From assembly GCF_004331285.1 (NCBI RefSeq), contig NZ_SJOH01000010.1, positions 1-64,000 of the forward strand: a stretch of 64,000 nt of DNA, in the 5' to 3' direction. The notes below the pieces were generated by a model. It saw only the letters and a list, made by a program, of their open reading frames with translations. It was not told where the DNA came from and did not search any database. This DNA comes from Acinetobacter sp. ANC 3781. GTDB taxonomy: Bacteria > Pseudomonadota > Gammaproteobacteria > Pseudomonadales > Moraxellaceae. Of the stretch, positions 29,556-39,043 are shown one piece after another. A program made the position numbers and the translations under genes. Each line of letters begins with the position of its first letter. Position 1 is the stretch's first letter.

Positions 29556-29828
29556 TTATTTGTTTTCAGTTTTACTGGTCACTTCAGGCTTATCATCCGC
29601 CTGTTTTACACGGATACCATGACCATGCAAACGAAGCGTATTTAAACCTTTAATCGCTTTGATCGCTTCACGAGCATGTGGCATTTCAACAAAAGCAAAA
29701 CCTTTCGATTTACCGGTTGTCGCATCAAGTACCAACTTGCATGACTCAACTGTGCCAAAATCTTGAAATAGCTTCAATAATTCAGCTTCTGTTACTGTAC
29801 GTTCTAAACTACGAACTAAAATTTTCAT
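29556..29828 (-). CDS. RRM-domain RNA-binding protein
   Basis: 90 residues made of one RNA recognition motif. RNP2 is seen as KILVRSLERTV and RNP1 as SKGFAFVEM, each with the aromatic residues that stack on RNA bases; a short charged tail follows. Small single-RRM proteins of this kind occur in cyanobacteria and many Proteobacteria, some linked to cold adaptation or mRNA localisation. Target RNA unknown. Own terminator, so probably monocistronic. Confidence 0.9.
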   Translation of the reverse strand: MKILVRSLERTVTEAELLKLFQDFGTVESCKLVLDATTGKSKGFAFVEMPHAREAIKAIKGLNTLRLHGHGIRVKQADDKPEVTSKTENK

Positions 29829-29925
29829 CTTACAACCTTAAAATAGGCAAAATCATCAAAAAGCACTCGCCTACTCGACTTTTTGAACTTCGCAATAAAA
29901 AACAGAATGACGCAATTGTGATAGT

Positions 29926-31917
29926 TTAATCGAGATCAATGCCAAAATCTAAATTAATCGACTGTCGTTCAATTAAAGCACTTTTTACGGTTTGCTGGCG
30001 TTGTTTGTAATGGGTTTCGCTAATACACAAATTTCGGCTTAATTCATTCAGAAAATAGCTTTCAATCTTACGCCCTTGATCATCGACCTGATCACGCGCC
30101 CATAAATTCAGATTCTGCTTGGTGAGAATCAATTCATTTTTGGCTCGGGTTAAGGCCACATACAACACACGGCGTTCTTCTTCGACGTCATCGAAATTAC
30201 CCTGTGCCCTTGCATGCGGATACTGTCCTGCAGAGACATTCGCTACATAACAGACTTTTTGCTCTGTCCCTTTAGCAGAATGGATGGTGATAAGTGTGAC
30301 CACATCATCCTGTGACTGACGCTCAATTTCACTGATCGACACGGGATCGAGCACATATTCCTCCAAAAACTCACTCAGTTGATCGTGTTTAGAGGCGAGT
30401 TGCTTTACTAAATCAAAATCGCCTAAACGTTTTGACCAGTCTTTTTTAGCGTAATTTTCTTCAAGCTGATCTTTTAACGCTTCAATACCCAGCGATACAC
30501 AAGCCTGCACATGATCTTTCAACACCAGCATTTGTTTCATGATCAGCAAAGTATTGTCTGGAATACGGCCAAATTGTTCTAACTTTTCAAAAATACGGTC
30601 GGTCTCAGACTCAAGCAATAACTGTTGAGCCAGTTTACTTGCCCCGACATCACCCACACCATTCCACAGCGTCAGGAAGCGCATCCAGGCAATATCATCC
30701 AAAGGATTGGCAATCACACGCAATAGGCTCAGCAAATCTTTTACATGCGCAGTCTCGAGCAATTTCATACCGCCAATAAAACGGTAAGGTACATTGGCCT
30801 GAATAAAAGCCGCTTCAATATGTCGCGCGGCAAAACTTGAACGAACCAGCACCATGTGTTCATGCCATGCCGAACCTTGCAGCAAATGACGCTCTTTAAT
30901 GTCGATGGCAATCCATTTTGCTTCATCAAACTCATTCGGGAAAATATGCATGCGCGGTTTGATGCCCTCACCGCGATAAGCCTCCAAATGCTTGTCATAT
31001 TGAATTGGACTCTGATCGAGCAACCAGTTGGATAGATCTAGAATTTCTTGCGTAGAACGGTAATTTTTTTCCAGTTTAAAAATCTGTGCATCAGGCACAC
31101 GCTCTTTAAAATGATGAATATTTTCAAAGTCCGCACCGCGGAAACCATAAATGGATTGTGCATCATCACCGACACAGAACAGGCGGGTTTTATGTTTGAG
31201 GGGGTCAAGCAAAGCCCATTGCAAAGGATTGGTATCCTGCATTTCATCCACCAGCATGTGCTGACAGATCGATGAAACATAATCCACCAAGCCTTCTGAT
31301 TGTGTCAGAGCTGAAGCCACCACGGCCAAGATATCGTCATAATCCAGAAAGCTACGTGCCTGTTTTCGGGCTTCATACTCTTTCATGATTTCGGCAATTT
31401 GATCTTTATATTCCAGAAATTCTGGCATTTGCTTTTCTAGCGCCAGACTTAATTTTTGCCGCGTATTTCGTGCAAAAGAATAGAGGTCACATAATTCTTT
31501 CGGCTTTGGCAGGGCATTTGGATTTTTCTTATCATCTTTGCCCCGAATCAGGCGAAACATCATTAACTGATCATCACGGTCGATAATCGAGAATTGTTCC
31601 AAGCCAAACGCTTTCGGAATGCGGCGCAGCAAGTACATACAGAAGGTATGAAAGGTTGATGCTCGAAGCCCTTTGGCCTGTTCACCTAAAGCCAGTTCTA
31701 CACGTGCCACAATTTCACTGGCTGAACGACGGGTAAAGGTCAGAATCTGGATTTGATTGGCAGGCACACCTTGATCAATCAGATAAGCTGCACGCGCCAC
31801 AATGGTTTTGGTCTTGCCACAGCCTGCGCCTGCAAGTACCAAACTGTGCTTAGATTCGGTGGTTGCAGCTTGCTTTTGTTGAGGGTTTAATTCATCAATC
31901 AGGGTGGCTAAACTCAT
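29926..31917 (-). CDS. UvrD/Rep-family ATP-dependent DNA helicase
   Basis: 663-residue superfamily 1A helicase. Seen: Q motif LNPQQKQAA, Walker A GAGCGKTKT (about residues 31-39), motif Ia LTFTRRSASEIVARV, Walker B/DEAD-like LVDEMQDTNPLQ, GDDAQSIYGFRGA, LEKNYRSTQEIL, TIHSAKGTEQKVCYV and ERRVLYVALTRAKNEL. Shorter than Rep or UvrD (about 670-720) but complete. It likely unwinds DNA 3' to 5' in repair or replication restart. Which paralogue it is cannot be settled. Monocistronic. Confidence 0.9.
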   Translation of the reverse strand: MSLATLIDELNPQQKQAATTESKHSLVLAGAGCGKTKTIVARAAYLIDQGVPANQIQILTFTRRSASEIVARVELALGEQAKGLRASTFHTFCMYLLRRIPKAFGLEQFSIIDRDDQLMMFRLIRGKDDKKNPNALPKPKELCDLYSFARNTRQKLSLALEKQMPEFLEYKDQIAEIMKEYEARKQARSFLDYDDILAVVASALTQSEGLVDYVSSICQHMLVDEMQDTNPLQWALLDPLKHKTRLFCVGDDAQSIYGFRGADFENIHHFKERVPDAQIFKLEKNYRSTQEILDLSNWLLDQSPIQYDKHLEAYRGEGIKPRMHIFPNEFDEAKWIAIDIKERHLLQGSAWHEHMVLVRSSFAARHIEAAFIQANVPYRFIGGMKLLETAHVKDLLSLLRVIANPLDDIAWMRFLTLWNGVGDVGASKLAQQLLLESETDRIFEKLEQFGRIPDNTLLIMKQMLVLKDHVQACVSLGIEALKDQLEENYAKKDWSKRLGDFDLVKQLASKHDQLSEFLEEYVLDPVSISEIERQSQDDVVTLITIHSAKGTEQKVCYVANVSAGQYPHARAQGNFDDVEEERRVLYVALTRAKNELILTKQNLNLWARDQVDDQGRKIESYFLNELSRNLCISETHYKQRQQTVKSALIERQSINLDFGIDLD

Positions 31918-32250
31918 GGTGTCTCATCGTGTTCGGTAGACGAATAGTTTAACAGAGCTCTCCATAGAAAACTTGATGAGCAAACATGACGATATATTTT
32001 CAGCGCAATGCAGAACCGCTTTGTTGCTATCACGACTCATCTAAATTCACGACTAGGACGGCATGGATGCCGTCAGTTGGATTGGGGTATAGGGAAGTAC
32101 CCTCAATCCAACAAAGGATTTTTGTTACTTTTCATCCATGAAAAGTAAATGTGCCTACCCGAAAACCGATGCTAAAGCTATTCATTCGAGGCCGTGAATA
32201 TATGTAGATTATTATCCAGTTTATTATTTAATATGAACCTCATCAGAAAA
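31918..32250. other. Intergenic region with structured repeat element
   Basis: 333 bp between the helicase start and the glycerate kinase stop, holding the three-hairpin element below and otherwise no gene. Confidence 0.6.
32057..32148. repeat. Three consecutive hairpins (possible mobile repeat)
   Basis: Hairpin 1: GACGGCAT-GG-ATGCCGTC at 32057-32074, 8 bp perfect. Hairpin 2: GTTGGATTG GGGTA (32076-32089) with TACCC T CAATCCAAC (32098-32112), 14 bp with one bulge. Hairpin 3: TTACTTTTCAT-CC-ATGAAAAGTAA at 32125-32148, 11 bp perfect. They are nearly contiguous and more GC-rich than the rest of the gap. None has a T-run typical of a terminator. Confidence 0.8.
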
Positions 32251-33396
32251 TTAAGAATCTTTTTCCAAGAAGTTGCTTAGAACCTCAACTACCGCATCCT
32301 CTAAATGTCTTTCTGCATTTTGCATTGCATCTTCTAAATCAAAATTAAGTGGATTAATCCCTATAATTTGACTAAAGCCCAAGTCATATAATTCATCTAC
32401 ACCATCGCCAACTAGACCCGAAAAAGCAATCACAGGCTTATTGAGTCTCTTCGCGACCTGCGCCACACCATAAGGGGTTTTGCCAAATTTGGTTTGAAAG
32501 TCGATGCAGCCTTCACCGGTGAATACATACTCTGCCTGAGCAATTTTCTCTGCCAACTGAGTTTGTTCAATGACAATTTTGACACCTGAATGAATACTTG
32601 CACCTGCAAATGCCATTAAACCAAAACCTAATCCCCCCGCAGCACCTGCACCTGGGATATTTTGTTTGCTGAGTTTTAAAGCTGATTCAACCACCTCGGC
32701 AAAATGTGAAAGATTTTGATCAAGCTGTTGTACCATTTGAGGCGTGGCCCCTTTCTGTGGCCCAAAAATATACGATGCGCCATTTACTCCACATAAAGGA
32801 TTATTCACATCACTGGCAATCATGATTTCTACTTTTTTTAAACGCTTATCCAAACTTGCAGTATCAATTATTCTGATTTGATCAAGTTGCCCGCCACCTA
32901 CTGCAACCTGAATATTATTGTCATCTAAAAATTTCACCCCTAAAGCTTGTGCCATACCTGCACCGGCATCATTATTAACACTCCCGCCCAAACCGATAAT
33001 GATTTTAGAAACGCCTAAATCCAGTGCTGCTTTGATCATCTCTCCTGTGCCCAAAGTGGTGGTGAGCAAAGGATTATGCTGAGCAGGTTCAATCAGATGA
33101 ATGCCATTGGCTTTCGCCATCTCAATGACTGCTGTTTTGACTTCATTCAGCAAGCCAAAATAAGTTTTTACTTTTTGTGTAGGTAAAGGTCCTGTGACTT
33201 CACATAAATTTTTTTGCCCATTTAAAGCTGAAATCAAGGCATCGACTGTCCCTTCACCACCATCTGCCATAGGAACCGAAATGCAAATTGCATCTGGACA
33301 TACCTTTTCAATACCACGTTGCATTGCCTGACAAGCTTGTTCAGCAGTCATGCTTTCTTTGAAAGAATCGGGAGCGAGAACAAAAGTTTTAGGCAT
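32251..33396 (-). CDS. Glycerate kinase (GarK/GlxK type)
   Basis: Phosphorylates D-glycerate to 2- or 3-phosphoglycerate. 381 residues, the usual length of the class I family. Seen: APDSFKESMTAEQACQAM at the start, VPMADGGEGTVDAL, GLGGSVNNDAGAGMAQALG and GAAGGLGFGLMAF, all family signatures. It stands alone: no glyoxylate or glucarate pathway gene is nearby, so its pathway role is inferred from family only. Confidence 0.93.
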   Translation of the reverse strand: MPKTFVLAPDSFKESMTAEQACQAMQRGIEKVCPDAICISVPMADGGEGTVDALISALNGQKNLCEVTGPLPTQKVKTYFGLLNEVKTAVIEMAKANGIHLIEPAQHNPLLTTTLGTGEMIKAALDLGVSKIIIGLGGSVNNDAGAGMAQALGVKFLDDNNIQVAVGGGQLDQIRIIDTASLDKRLKKVEIMIASDVNNPLCGVNGASYIFGPQKGATPQMVQQLDQNLSHFAEVVESALKLSKQNIPGAGAAGGLGFGLMAFAGASIHSGVKIVIEQTQLAEKIAQAEYVFTGEGCIDFQTKFGKTPYGVAQVAKRLNKPVIAFSGLVGDGVDELYDLGFSQIIGINPLNFDLEDAMQNAERHLEDAVVEVLSNFLEKDS

Positions 33397-33438
33397 GATC
33401 TTGAAAAAATGAAATGAATAAATCTTTTATACAATAAA

Positions 33439-33464
33439 AAAAGAGCGCATATAGCGCTCTTTTG
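33439..33464 (-). terminator. Terminator after HdeD-like gene
   Basis: AAAAGAGCGC and GCGCTCTTTT around ATATA; on the minus strand it is followed by TTTTTTTATTG. Confidence 0.85.
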
Positions 33465-33476
33465 TCAAATTGTGCT

Positions 33477-34049
33477 TTATACATCAGCAGAACTTTTGGG
33501 CACATCGTGTTTGATATAAGAAGCTAAAGTGAGATAATTAATCCCTTGGAATAAAATATCCACGGCAAGAAATAAACCCAATACCCAGAATGGTGCATTA
33601 GGTGACATCAAAATAAGAATCCCTGTCACCAAGGTTAAAATGCCTGAGAATAGTGTCCAGCCCCATCCTTGATATGTCTTAAAGATCACAGCACTAAAGA
33701 TACGAATTACACCCGCAATAATCAAAACGATGGCTAAAATATTGGTCAGGACAATTGCAGTTTTTACTGGCGTAGTAAATGCATAATAGCCTGCCACCAA
33801 ATAAAGCAAGCCGAACAATGCCCACAACCAACGATATCCTCCATCAAAGATTTTAAATGCTGCAATGAAGTGTAGAACGCCGCCAATCATCATCAGTATT
33901 CCAAACAGGAAAACCACCGATAAAGTTGCAAACGGTAAAGATGCCAGCAACACCATTCCGAATAGGATCAGCAGAATGCCCAAACCTAAATACCATTTCC
34001 GATTTTCATGCAGTTGATGTCGAACTAAATCATTTCCTACTGTTTTCAT
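33477..34049 (-). CDS. HdeD-family membrane protein
   Basis: 190 residues with six membrane helices in three hydrophobic pairs, and the DUF308/HdeD pattern of repeated G-rich helices (LGILLILFGMVLLASLPFA, FGILMMIGGVLHFIAAF, LIIAGVIRIFSAVIF). HdeD in E. coli supports acid resistance at high cell density. The ATG at 34049 is preferred over the TTG at 34061 because GAGAAG lies just before it. Confidence 0.85.
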   Translation of the reverse strand: MKTVGNDLVRHQLHENRKWYLGLGILLILFGMVLLASLPFATLSVVFLFGILMMIGGVLHFIAAFKIFDGGYRWLWALFGLLYLVAGYYAFTTPVKTAIVLTNILAIVLIIAGVIRIFSAVIFKTYQGWGWTLFSGILTLVTGILILMSPNAPFWVLGLFLAVDILFQGINYLTLASYIKHDVPKSSADV

Positions 34050-34185
34050 GTTTCTTCTCAAGTCTTTTGTTGAGGAACAAATTTATTTTTCAATCTTTTA
34101 AAACTGATTTCTATTAGAAATATGCGACATTTTTACCCACATCAACAAGCTCAACTGTGGATAAATCAGGCATTATCCACAGCTT

Positions 34186-34944
34186 TTATTTTTTCCAACC
34201 CAGTTCAAGCGCACTAATTTCATTGATTAATGTCTGTTGCAAAGTGTCCGGCATCTTACTTTTGTCGCTTGACACAGGAATATGTCCTGCCATTAACTCT
34301 GCTTTGGCTTGGGGAAATAAAGGCTGTTGATTTGGATAAGCATAACCCACCGGATACAACGGTTGTCCTGTAGCTAAATCATATTTATCACTCGCACCGA
34401 AAGCATGGAGTAATTCATGTACCAGTACAATTTTATTTTGTTGCGACTGTTTTTTAGAGGCAAATAAATTGACTGAACCAATCCGCCCTTTTTGTAAGGC
34501 TGTAGAATGCTTTAATTCTTTGCTGTGCTTTGGATCATAATAATTTAAAAATAACGTCACACTGGGTGAGCCATCTTTGCTTTCATGCTGTTTCCAGGCA
34601 TAAAAACGGAACCTTAAACTCCATAGAATAGTATCCAGCATATTTGCATGCTCAGGTACTTTTGGAGGCATTTTTTTGAGTTCGCGTCCCATTTGAAAAT
34701 ACAGAGAGATAGGTTGTCCACGGTATTGTGCCGACATATATTTGAGATATTCTTGTGCAGCAGTTAACTCAGACAAATTCAAAGATTGAATATAGTTTTG
34801 GGTAGCAACCTGTCCGTCTGCATTGATGGGATGCAGCATGACAATAATGGGTTTAGACCAATCCTGGTTTTGGTCACGGTAAGCGTTGACTGCCACGATG
34901 AATAAAATGATGAGTAAACACAGTACCCGAATTTTTTTCCACAT
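34186..34944 (-). CDS. Membrane-anchored zincin-type metallopeptidase-like protein
   Basis: 252 residues. One N-terminal hydrophobic segment (residues 6-20) serves as signal anchor, with the rest outside the cytoplasm. HELLHAFGASDKYD at residues 176-189 is an HExxHxxGxxD zinc motif: two histidines, the catalytic glutamate and a third ligand (Asp186). It starts 5 bp after the NYN-domain gene, so the two are co-transcribed. No known peptidase family was recognised beyond the motif. Substrate unknown. Confidence 0.72.
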   Translation of the reverse strand: MWKKIRVLCLLIILFIVAVNAYRDQNQDWSKPIIVMLHPINADGQVATQNYIQSLNLSELTAAQEYLKYMSAQYRGQPISLYFQMGRELKKMPPKVPEHANMLDTILWSLRFRFYAWKQHESKDGSPSVTLFLNYYDPKHSKELKHSTALQKGRIGSVNLFASKKQSQQNKIVLVHELLHAFGASDKYDLATGQPLYPVGYAYPNQQPLFPQAKAELMAGHIPVSSDKSKMPDTLQQTLINEISALELGWKK

Positions 34945-34949
34945 TACAA

Positions 34950-35756
34950 TTAAATACTCTGCTTTTTAATTTTGCGTAAGTACATCTGGCTCATTTCTAT
35001 TTTTGTTTCAAATAAATTTAAAGTTTTTATTAATCCAGATAGTTTTGCTCTACCGTAGTTGCGAGAATCAAAATCAGGTTTTACAGCGCTAATATATTGT
35101 CCCACCATTCCCAAGTTGGCCCAACCATTTTCGTCCGCGTTATCTTTTACAGCTTTATAAATCAAATTTAAAGTTGCCCGATCCATTGATTCAGGAATAT
35201 TCAAATTTTCCTTCGTAGTGGGGCTTGTTTTATTCTCGGGTAGTTTATCAGAGGCCAATGGTTTTTTCTGTATAGGACTTAATCCCTCCTCATCATCTTG
35301 TTGTTTAATATCTATATCAGCAATTAGATTTTCGACATAAATAAATTTATCACATGCTTTTTTAAATGCTTCTGGTGTTGATTTTTTACCGAAACCAAAA
35401 ACATTTAATCCATTTTCACGAATTCGCGATGCTAAAGGCGTAAAGTCACTGTCACTTGAAACGATACAGAATCCATCTAATGCACCAGCATATAATAAAT
35501 CCATAGCATCAATAATTAAGATCATATCTGTGGCATCTTTGCCCTTTGTATAAGCAAATTGCTGCACAGGTGTAATGGCATGAGGAAGTAAAACGTCCCT
35601 CCATTTTTTTAGTGTGTCACTACTCCAATCACCATAAACTCTTTTTACACTTGCAATTCCATATTTGGCGACCTCTTCTAATACAGAGGAAATTGCATTA
35701 ATGGATGAATTATCTGCGTCAATTAATACAGCAAACTTTTTCGTTTGAATTTCCAC
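34950..35756 (-). CDS. NYN (LabA-like) domain protein with OST-HTH
   Basis: 268 residues. The N-terminal NYN/PIN-like nuclease fold shows the acidic set AVLIDADN, KGKDATDMILIIDAMD and IVSSDSDFTPLASRI; it probably cuts RNA using a metal. A low-complexity linker (about residues 165-200) leads to a C-terminal winged-helix OST-HTH/LOTUS domain (WANLGMVGQYISAVKPDFDSRNYG), seen in RNA-binding regulators. Its partner gene downstream encodes the zincin-like protein. No role is known for this pairing. Confidence 0.87.
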   Translation of the reverse strand: MEIQTKKFAVLIDADNSSINAISSVLEEVAKYGIASVKRVYGDWSSDTLKKWRDVLLPHAITPVQQFAYTKGKDATDMILIIDAMDLLYAGALDGFCIVSSDSDFTPLASRIRENGLNVFGFGKKSTPEAFKKACDKFIYVENLIADIDIKQQDDEEGLSPIQKKPLASDKLPENKTSPTTKENLNIPESMDRATLNLIYKAVKDNADENGWANLGMVGQYISAVKPDFDSRNYGRAKLSGLIKTLNLFETKIEMSQMYLRKIKKQSI

Positions 35757-35805
35757 GATTCCCTCAAATTAATTTTTTAAATTCTTATATAAATCATTCT
35801 GACAT

Positions 35806-35836
35806 AAAAAATGCCGACTTTCGTCAGCATTTTTTC
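35806..35836 (-). terminator. Terminator after topA
   Basis: On the minus strand AUGCUGAC-GAAA-GUCGGCAU (one G-U pair, GAAA loop) is followed by TTTTTT. Confidence 0.85.
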
Positions 35837-35847
35837 ACTTCTTAAAA

Positions 35848-38487
35848 TTAGGCTTCAACCCATTTTCCATCTTGGTAAACAAGGCTCCACTTGGTTTGTT
35901 TGCCTTCAGCATTTTCAGAACCAATATATTGTACTTGATTCTTACGACTGAATTTCACCAATGCTGGATTACCTTCAGGGTCTGTATCTGGTGCTTGTAA
36001 AATAAACTGGTATTTCGGGTCAAGCTGTTCAGCTACAGAACGTAGTTCAGCGACTTTCGGTGCACGCGTTTCACGAACTTTCGGGAATTTGCTGGCTGCC
36101 AGGAATAAGCCTGCTGCACCATCACGAAGGACAAAGAAGTCATCGTGTTTGGTTGAACGTAAATGTTCCATTCGGATTGGATCGACACGCGGAGGTGCAG
36201 GCTGGCCACTCTTTAATACTTTACGCGTATTGTCACAGCTGGTACATGCAAAGTAAGGTCCAAAACGACCGGTCTTAAGTTGCATTTCACCATCACATTT
36301 GTCACATGGAATGGTTGGACCATCGTATCCTTTAATCTTGAACTCGCCTTCTTCAAGCTCAAAACCGGCACAATCTGGATTATTACCACAGACATGCAGT
36401 TTGCGCCCGCCATCAATCACATAACTGTCCATTGCCGTTTCACAAATCGGGCAACGTTTTTTCGACATGAGATCAGCTGTTTCTGCTGTATCATCGTCAG
36501 ACAAGGCCGCAAGTGACTCAACCGGAGTCAGGTTCAAGGTTCCCTTGCAACGCTCTTTTGGCGGCAAGTTATAACCTGAACACCCCAAGAACACGCCTGT
36601 GGTACCGGTACGAATCTGCATTGGACGGGAACATTCAGGACAATGTACTGCTTCAACTTCAACAGGCTGATTACGACGCATGCCGTTTTCACCCTGTGCT
36701 GTGGTTAAGCGGTTTTTAAAGTCACCGTAGAAGTTATCCAGTAATTCCTTCCAGTTGCGCTGTCCGTCAGCCACTTTATCGAGCTGACCTTCAAGATCTG
36801 CGGTAAAAGCATAATTCATCAGATTGTTAAAGTTTTCATCGAGACGATCCGTCACGATTTCACCCATCTTCTCAGCATATAGACGACGATTGTCGAGCTT
36901 TACATAACCACGATCTTGAATGGTTGAAATAATTGCTGCATAAGTTGATGGACGACCGATGCTTTTTTTCTCTAGTTCTTTAACCAATGAAGCTTCGGTA
37001 AAACGAGCCGGTGGCTTAGTGAAATGTTGAGAGGGATCAAGCTTCTCAAGTTGGAGAATTTCCCCCACTTTAACTGCCGGTAACAAAATATCATCATCGG
37101 CTTTGTTGGCACCGCGGACTTTGGTAAAACCGTCAAAAACTAAAGTACGACCTTTGGCTTTAAGTTCCACCCCATTGGCATCAACTAAAATGGTTGAAGA
37201 CAGGTATTCTGCCGATGTCATCTGACAGGCAACAAACTGACGCCAGATCAGATCATACAAGCGCTGTGCATCACGATCGACACCGACCAACTGATCACCT
37301 TTCAGGGCCACATTTGAAGGACGAATTGCTTCATGGGCTTCTTGCGCGCCTGCTTTATTACCATAACGGTTGGGCTTGGCAGGTAAGTACTTTTCTCCGA
37401 ACTCAAGTTCAATGTGATTACGAACCATATTGACTGCATCATCACTTAAGAAGGTTGAGTCAGTACGCATATAGGTAATAAAACCTGCTTCATATAGACG
37501 CTGCGCCATCGTCATGGTTTTCTTCACAGAGAAACCTAAACGTGTGCTTGCTGCCTGTTGCAAGGTCGAGGTGATATAAGGTGCGCTTGGATTAACCTTG
37601 GTCGGCTTATCTTCACGCGTCGACACTTTATATTCGGCATTATTCAAGACTTTTAATAAAGCATCCGTTTGTGCCTTATTTTGCAGTTTTAAGGTTTTTC
37701 CGCCTTGTTTCACTGCTTCCAGACGAATGTCATCGCTTGAAGATTTGGTATCTGCAAACACTTGCCAGTATTCTTCAGGAATAAAAGCGCGAATCTCACG
37801 TTCGCGTTCCACCACCAGTTTTACGGCAACTGATTGCACACGACCTGCCGATAAACCGCGGGCAATTTTTTCCCACAGCAATGGCGAAATCATAAAGCCC
37901 ACCACACGGTCCAAGAAACGGCGTGCTTGCTGGGCATTGACCTTATCAATATCTAAACGTGAAGGCTGTTTAAAAGCTTCCTGAATCGCATTTTTGGTAA
38001 TTTCGTTAAAGACTACACGTTGATAACGTGAATCATCGCCACCAATCACTTCTTTTAAATGCCAGGCAATGGCTTCCCCTTCACGGTCCATATCCGTTGC
38101 AAGATAGATTTCATCGACTTGTGATGCCAGCTTTTTCAGTTCAGCAACGACATGTTCCTTACCCGGAAGCACTTCATAGTGAGCTTTCCAATCATGTTCA
38201 GGATCGACGCCCATACGATTAACCAACGCTGATTGGGCTTTTTCAGCTTTTTGCTCATCGGTCAGTTTGGCACGTGATACAGGTTTTTTTTCTGTACTTT
38301 TAGAACCACCAGTCGGTAAATCACGGACATGACCAACGGATGATTTCACAATATAATCCGAACCTAGGTATTTATTGATTGTTTTCGCTTTTGCAGGCGA
38401 CTCCACAATCACTAAGGCACGCTTTTTCGCAGCACTCGGTGATTTTGCTGTGGTGCTTTTGGATGTAGACCGAGGAGCGTTCGCCAT
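35848..38487 (-). CDS. topA: DNA topoisomerase I (type IA)
   Basis: Relaxes negatively supercoiled DNA. 879 residues. N-terminal Ser/Lys-rich tail, Toprim domain ([19 protein letters not shown] and [15 protein letters not shown]), catalytic tyrosine in [12 protein letters not shown], then at least three C-terminal cysteine-rich zinc ribbons ([25 protein letters not shown] with their partner cysteines) and a Gly/charged tail. A Ser/Thr/Lys stretch at the N-terminus is seen in related Acinetobacter-type proteins. Confidence 0.97.
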   Translation of the reverse strand: MANAPRSTSKSTTAKSPSAAKKRALVIVESPAKAKTINKYLGSDYIVKSSVGHVRDLPTGGSKSTEKKPVSRAKLTDEQKAEKAQSALVNRMGVDPEHDWKAHYEVLPGKEHVVAELKKLASQVDEIYLATDMDREGEAIAWHLKEVIGGDDSRYQRVVFNEITKNAIQEAFKQPSRLDIDKVNAQQARRFLDRVVGFMISPLLWEKIARGLSAGRVQSVAVKLVVEREREIRAFIPEEYWQVFADTKSSSDDIRLEAVKQGGKTLKLQNKAQTDALLKVLNNAEYKVSTREDKPTKVNPSAPYITSTLQQAASTRLGFSVKKTMTMAQRLYEAGFITYMRTDSTFLSDDAVNMVRNHIELEFGEKYLPAKPNRYGNKAGAQEAHEAIRPSNVALKGDQLVGVDRDAQRLYDLIWRQFVACQMTSAEYLSSTILVDANGVELKAKGRTLVFDGFTKVRGANKADDDILLPAVKVGEILQLEKLDPSQHFTKPPARFTEASLVKELEKKSIGRPSTYAAIISTIQDRGYVKLDNRRLYAEKMGEIVTDRLDENFNNLMNYAFTADLEGQLDKVADGQRNWKELLDNFYGDFKNRLTTAQGENGMRRNQPVEVEAVHCPECSRPMQIRTGTTGVFLGCSGYNLPPKERCKGTLNLTPVESLAALSDDDTAETADLMSKKRCPICETAMDSYVIDGGRKLHVCGNNPDCAGFELEEGEFKIKGYDGPTIPCDKCDGEMQLKTGRFGPYFACTSCDNTRKVLKSGQPAPPRVDPIRMEHLRSTKHDDFFVLRDGAAGLFLAASKFPKVRETRAPKVAELRSVAEQLDPKYQFILQAPDTDPEGNPALVKFSRKNQVQYIGSENAEGKQTKWSLVYQDGKWVEA

Positions 38488-38522
38488 AGTTAACCGTTAA
38501 TCCTGTTTGTTTCGTATATAAA

Positions 38523-38972
38523 TTAAATTTCAGCTAAAGACTGTAAATAGGTTTTGATGTCATCTAACTGTGTCGCTCGAAGGTCAGATTCTTCTTCCCA
38601 ATAGAGTCCTACACAGTTTGCCTGCATATCAATAGCATAAATGCCCTTTAATGCAATGGGCAAATCGTTAAACTTATCATCACCCTGCACAATTTTTAGC
38701 TTTTGATCTTCAACACGCGCACGCATTAAAGGCAGGCGAGCATCTGGAATCAGTATGCTGTAATAAGCCACCATACTGGCACGGCTTTCTGTTGCCATAG
38801 GAATTTTGGTCCAATCGGGAGCGGCCACTAAACGTGGGTGCAGCCCCATTTTGCGTGCCTTCTCACGCATTATCCCTAATGCTTTTTCTCGCGGACTAAC
38901 GCGAAGACCCAAAATTGAGCCCAAAACAAATACAATAATGAAGCCAATGACCCAAATACCGGTATTTTCCAT
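38523..38972 (-). CDS. Single-pass membrane hypothetical protein
   Basis: 149 residues. One N-terminal membrane helix (residues 5-24, TGIWVIGFIIVFVLGSILG), then a basic segment RVSPREKALGIMREKARKMGLHPRLV and a soluble domain with WEEESDLRATQLDDIKTYL near the end. No family recognised. The gene sits just upstream of topA on the same strand, about 35 bp away, and is probably co-transcribed with it. Confidence 0.75.
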   Translation of the reverse strand: MENTGIWVIGFIIVFVLGSILGLRVSPREKALGIMREKARKMGLHPRLVAAPDWTKIPMATESRASMVAYYSILIPDARLPLMRARVEDQKLKIVQGDDKFNDLPIALKGIYAIDMQANCVGLYWEEESDLRATQLDDIKTYLQSLAEI

Positions 38973-39043
38973 AGTACAACCTTGTCTGTTCCTTTATTAG
39001 AGTTGCATAAGCTGAATATAAAACGCAAGTTACAACGATGAAA

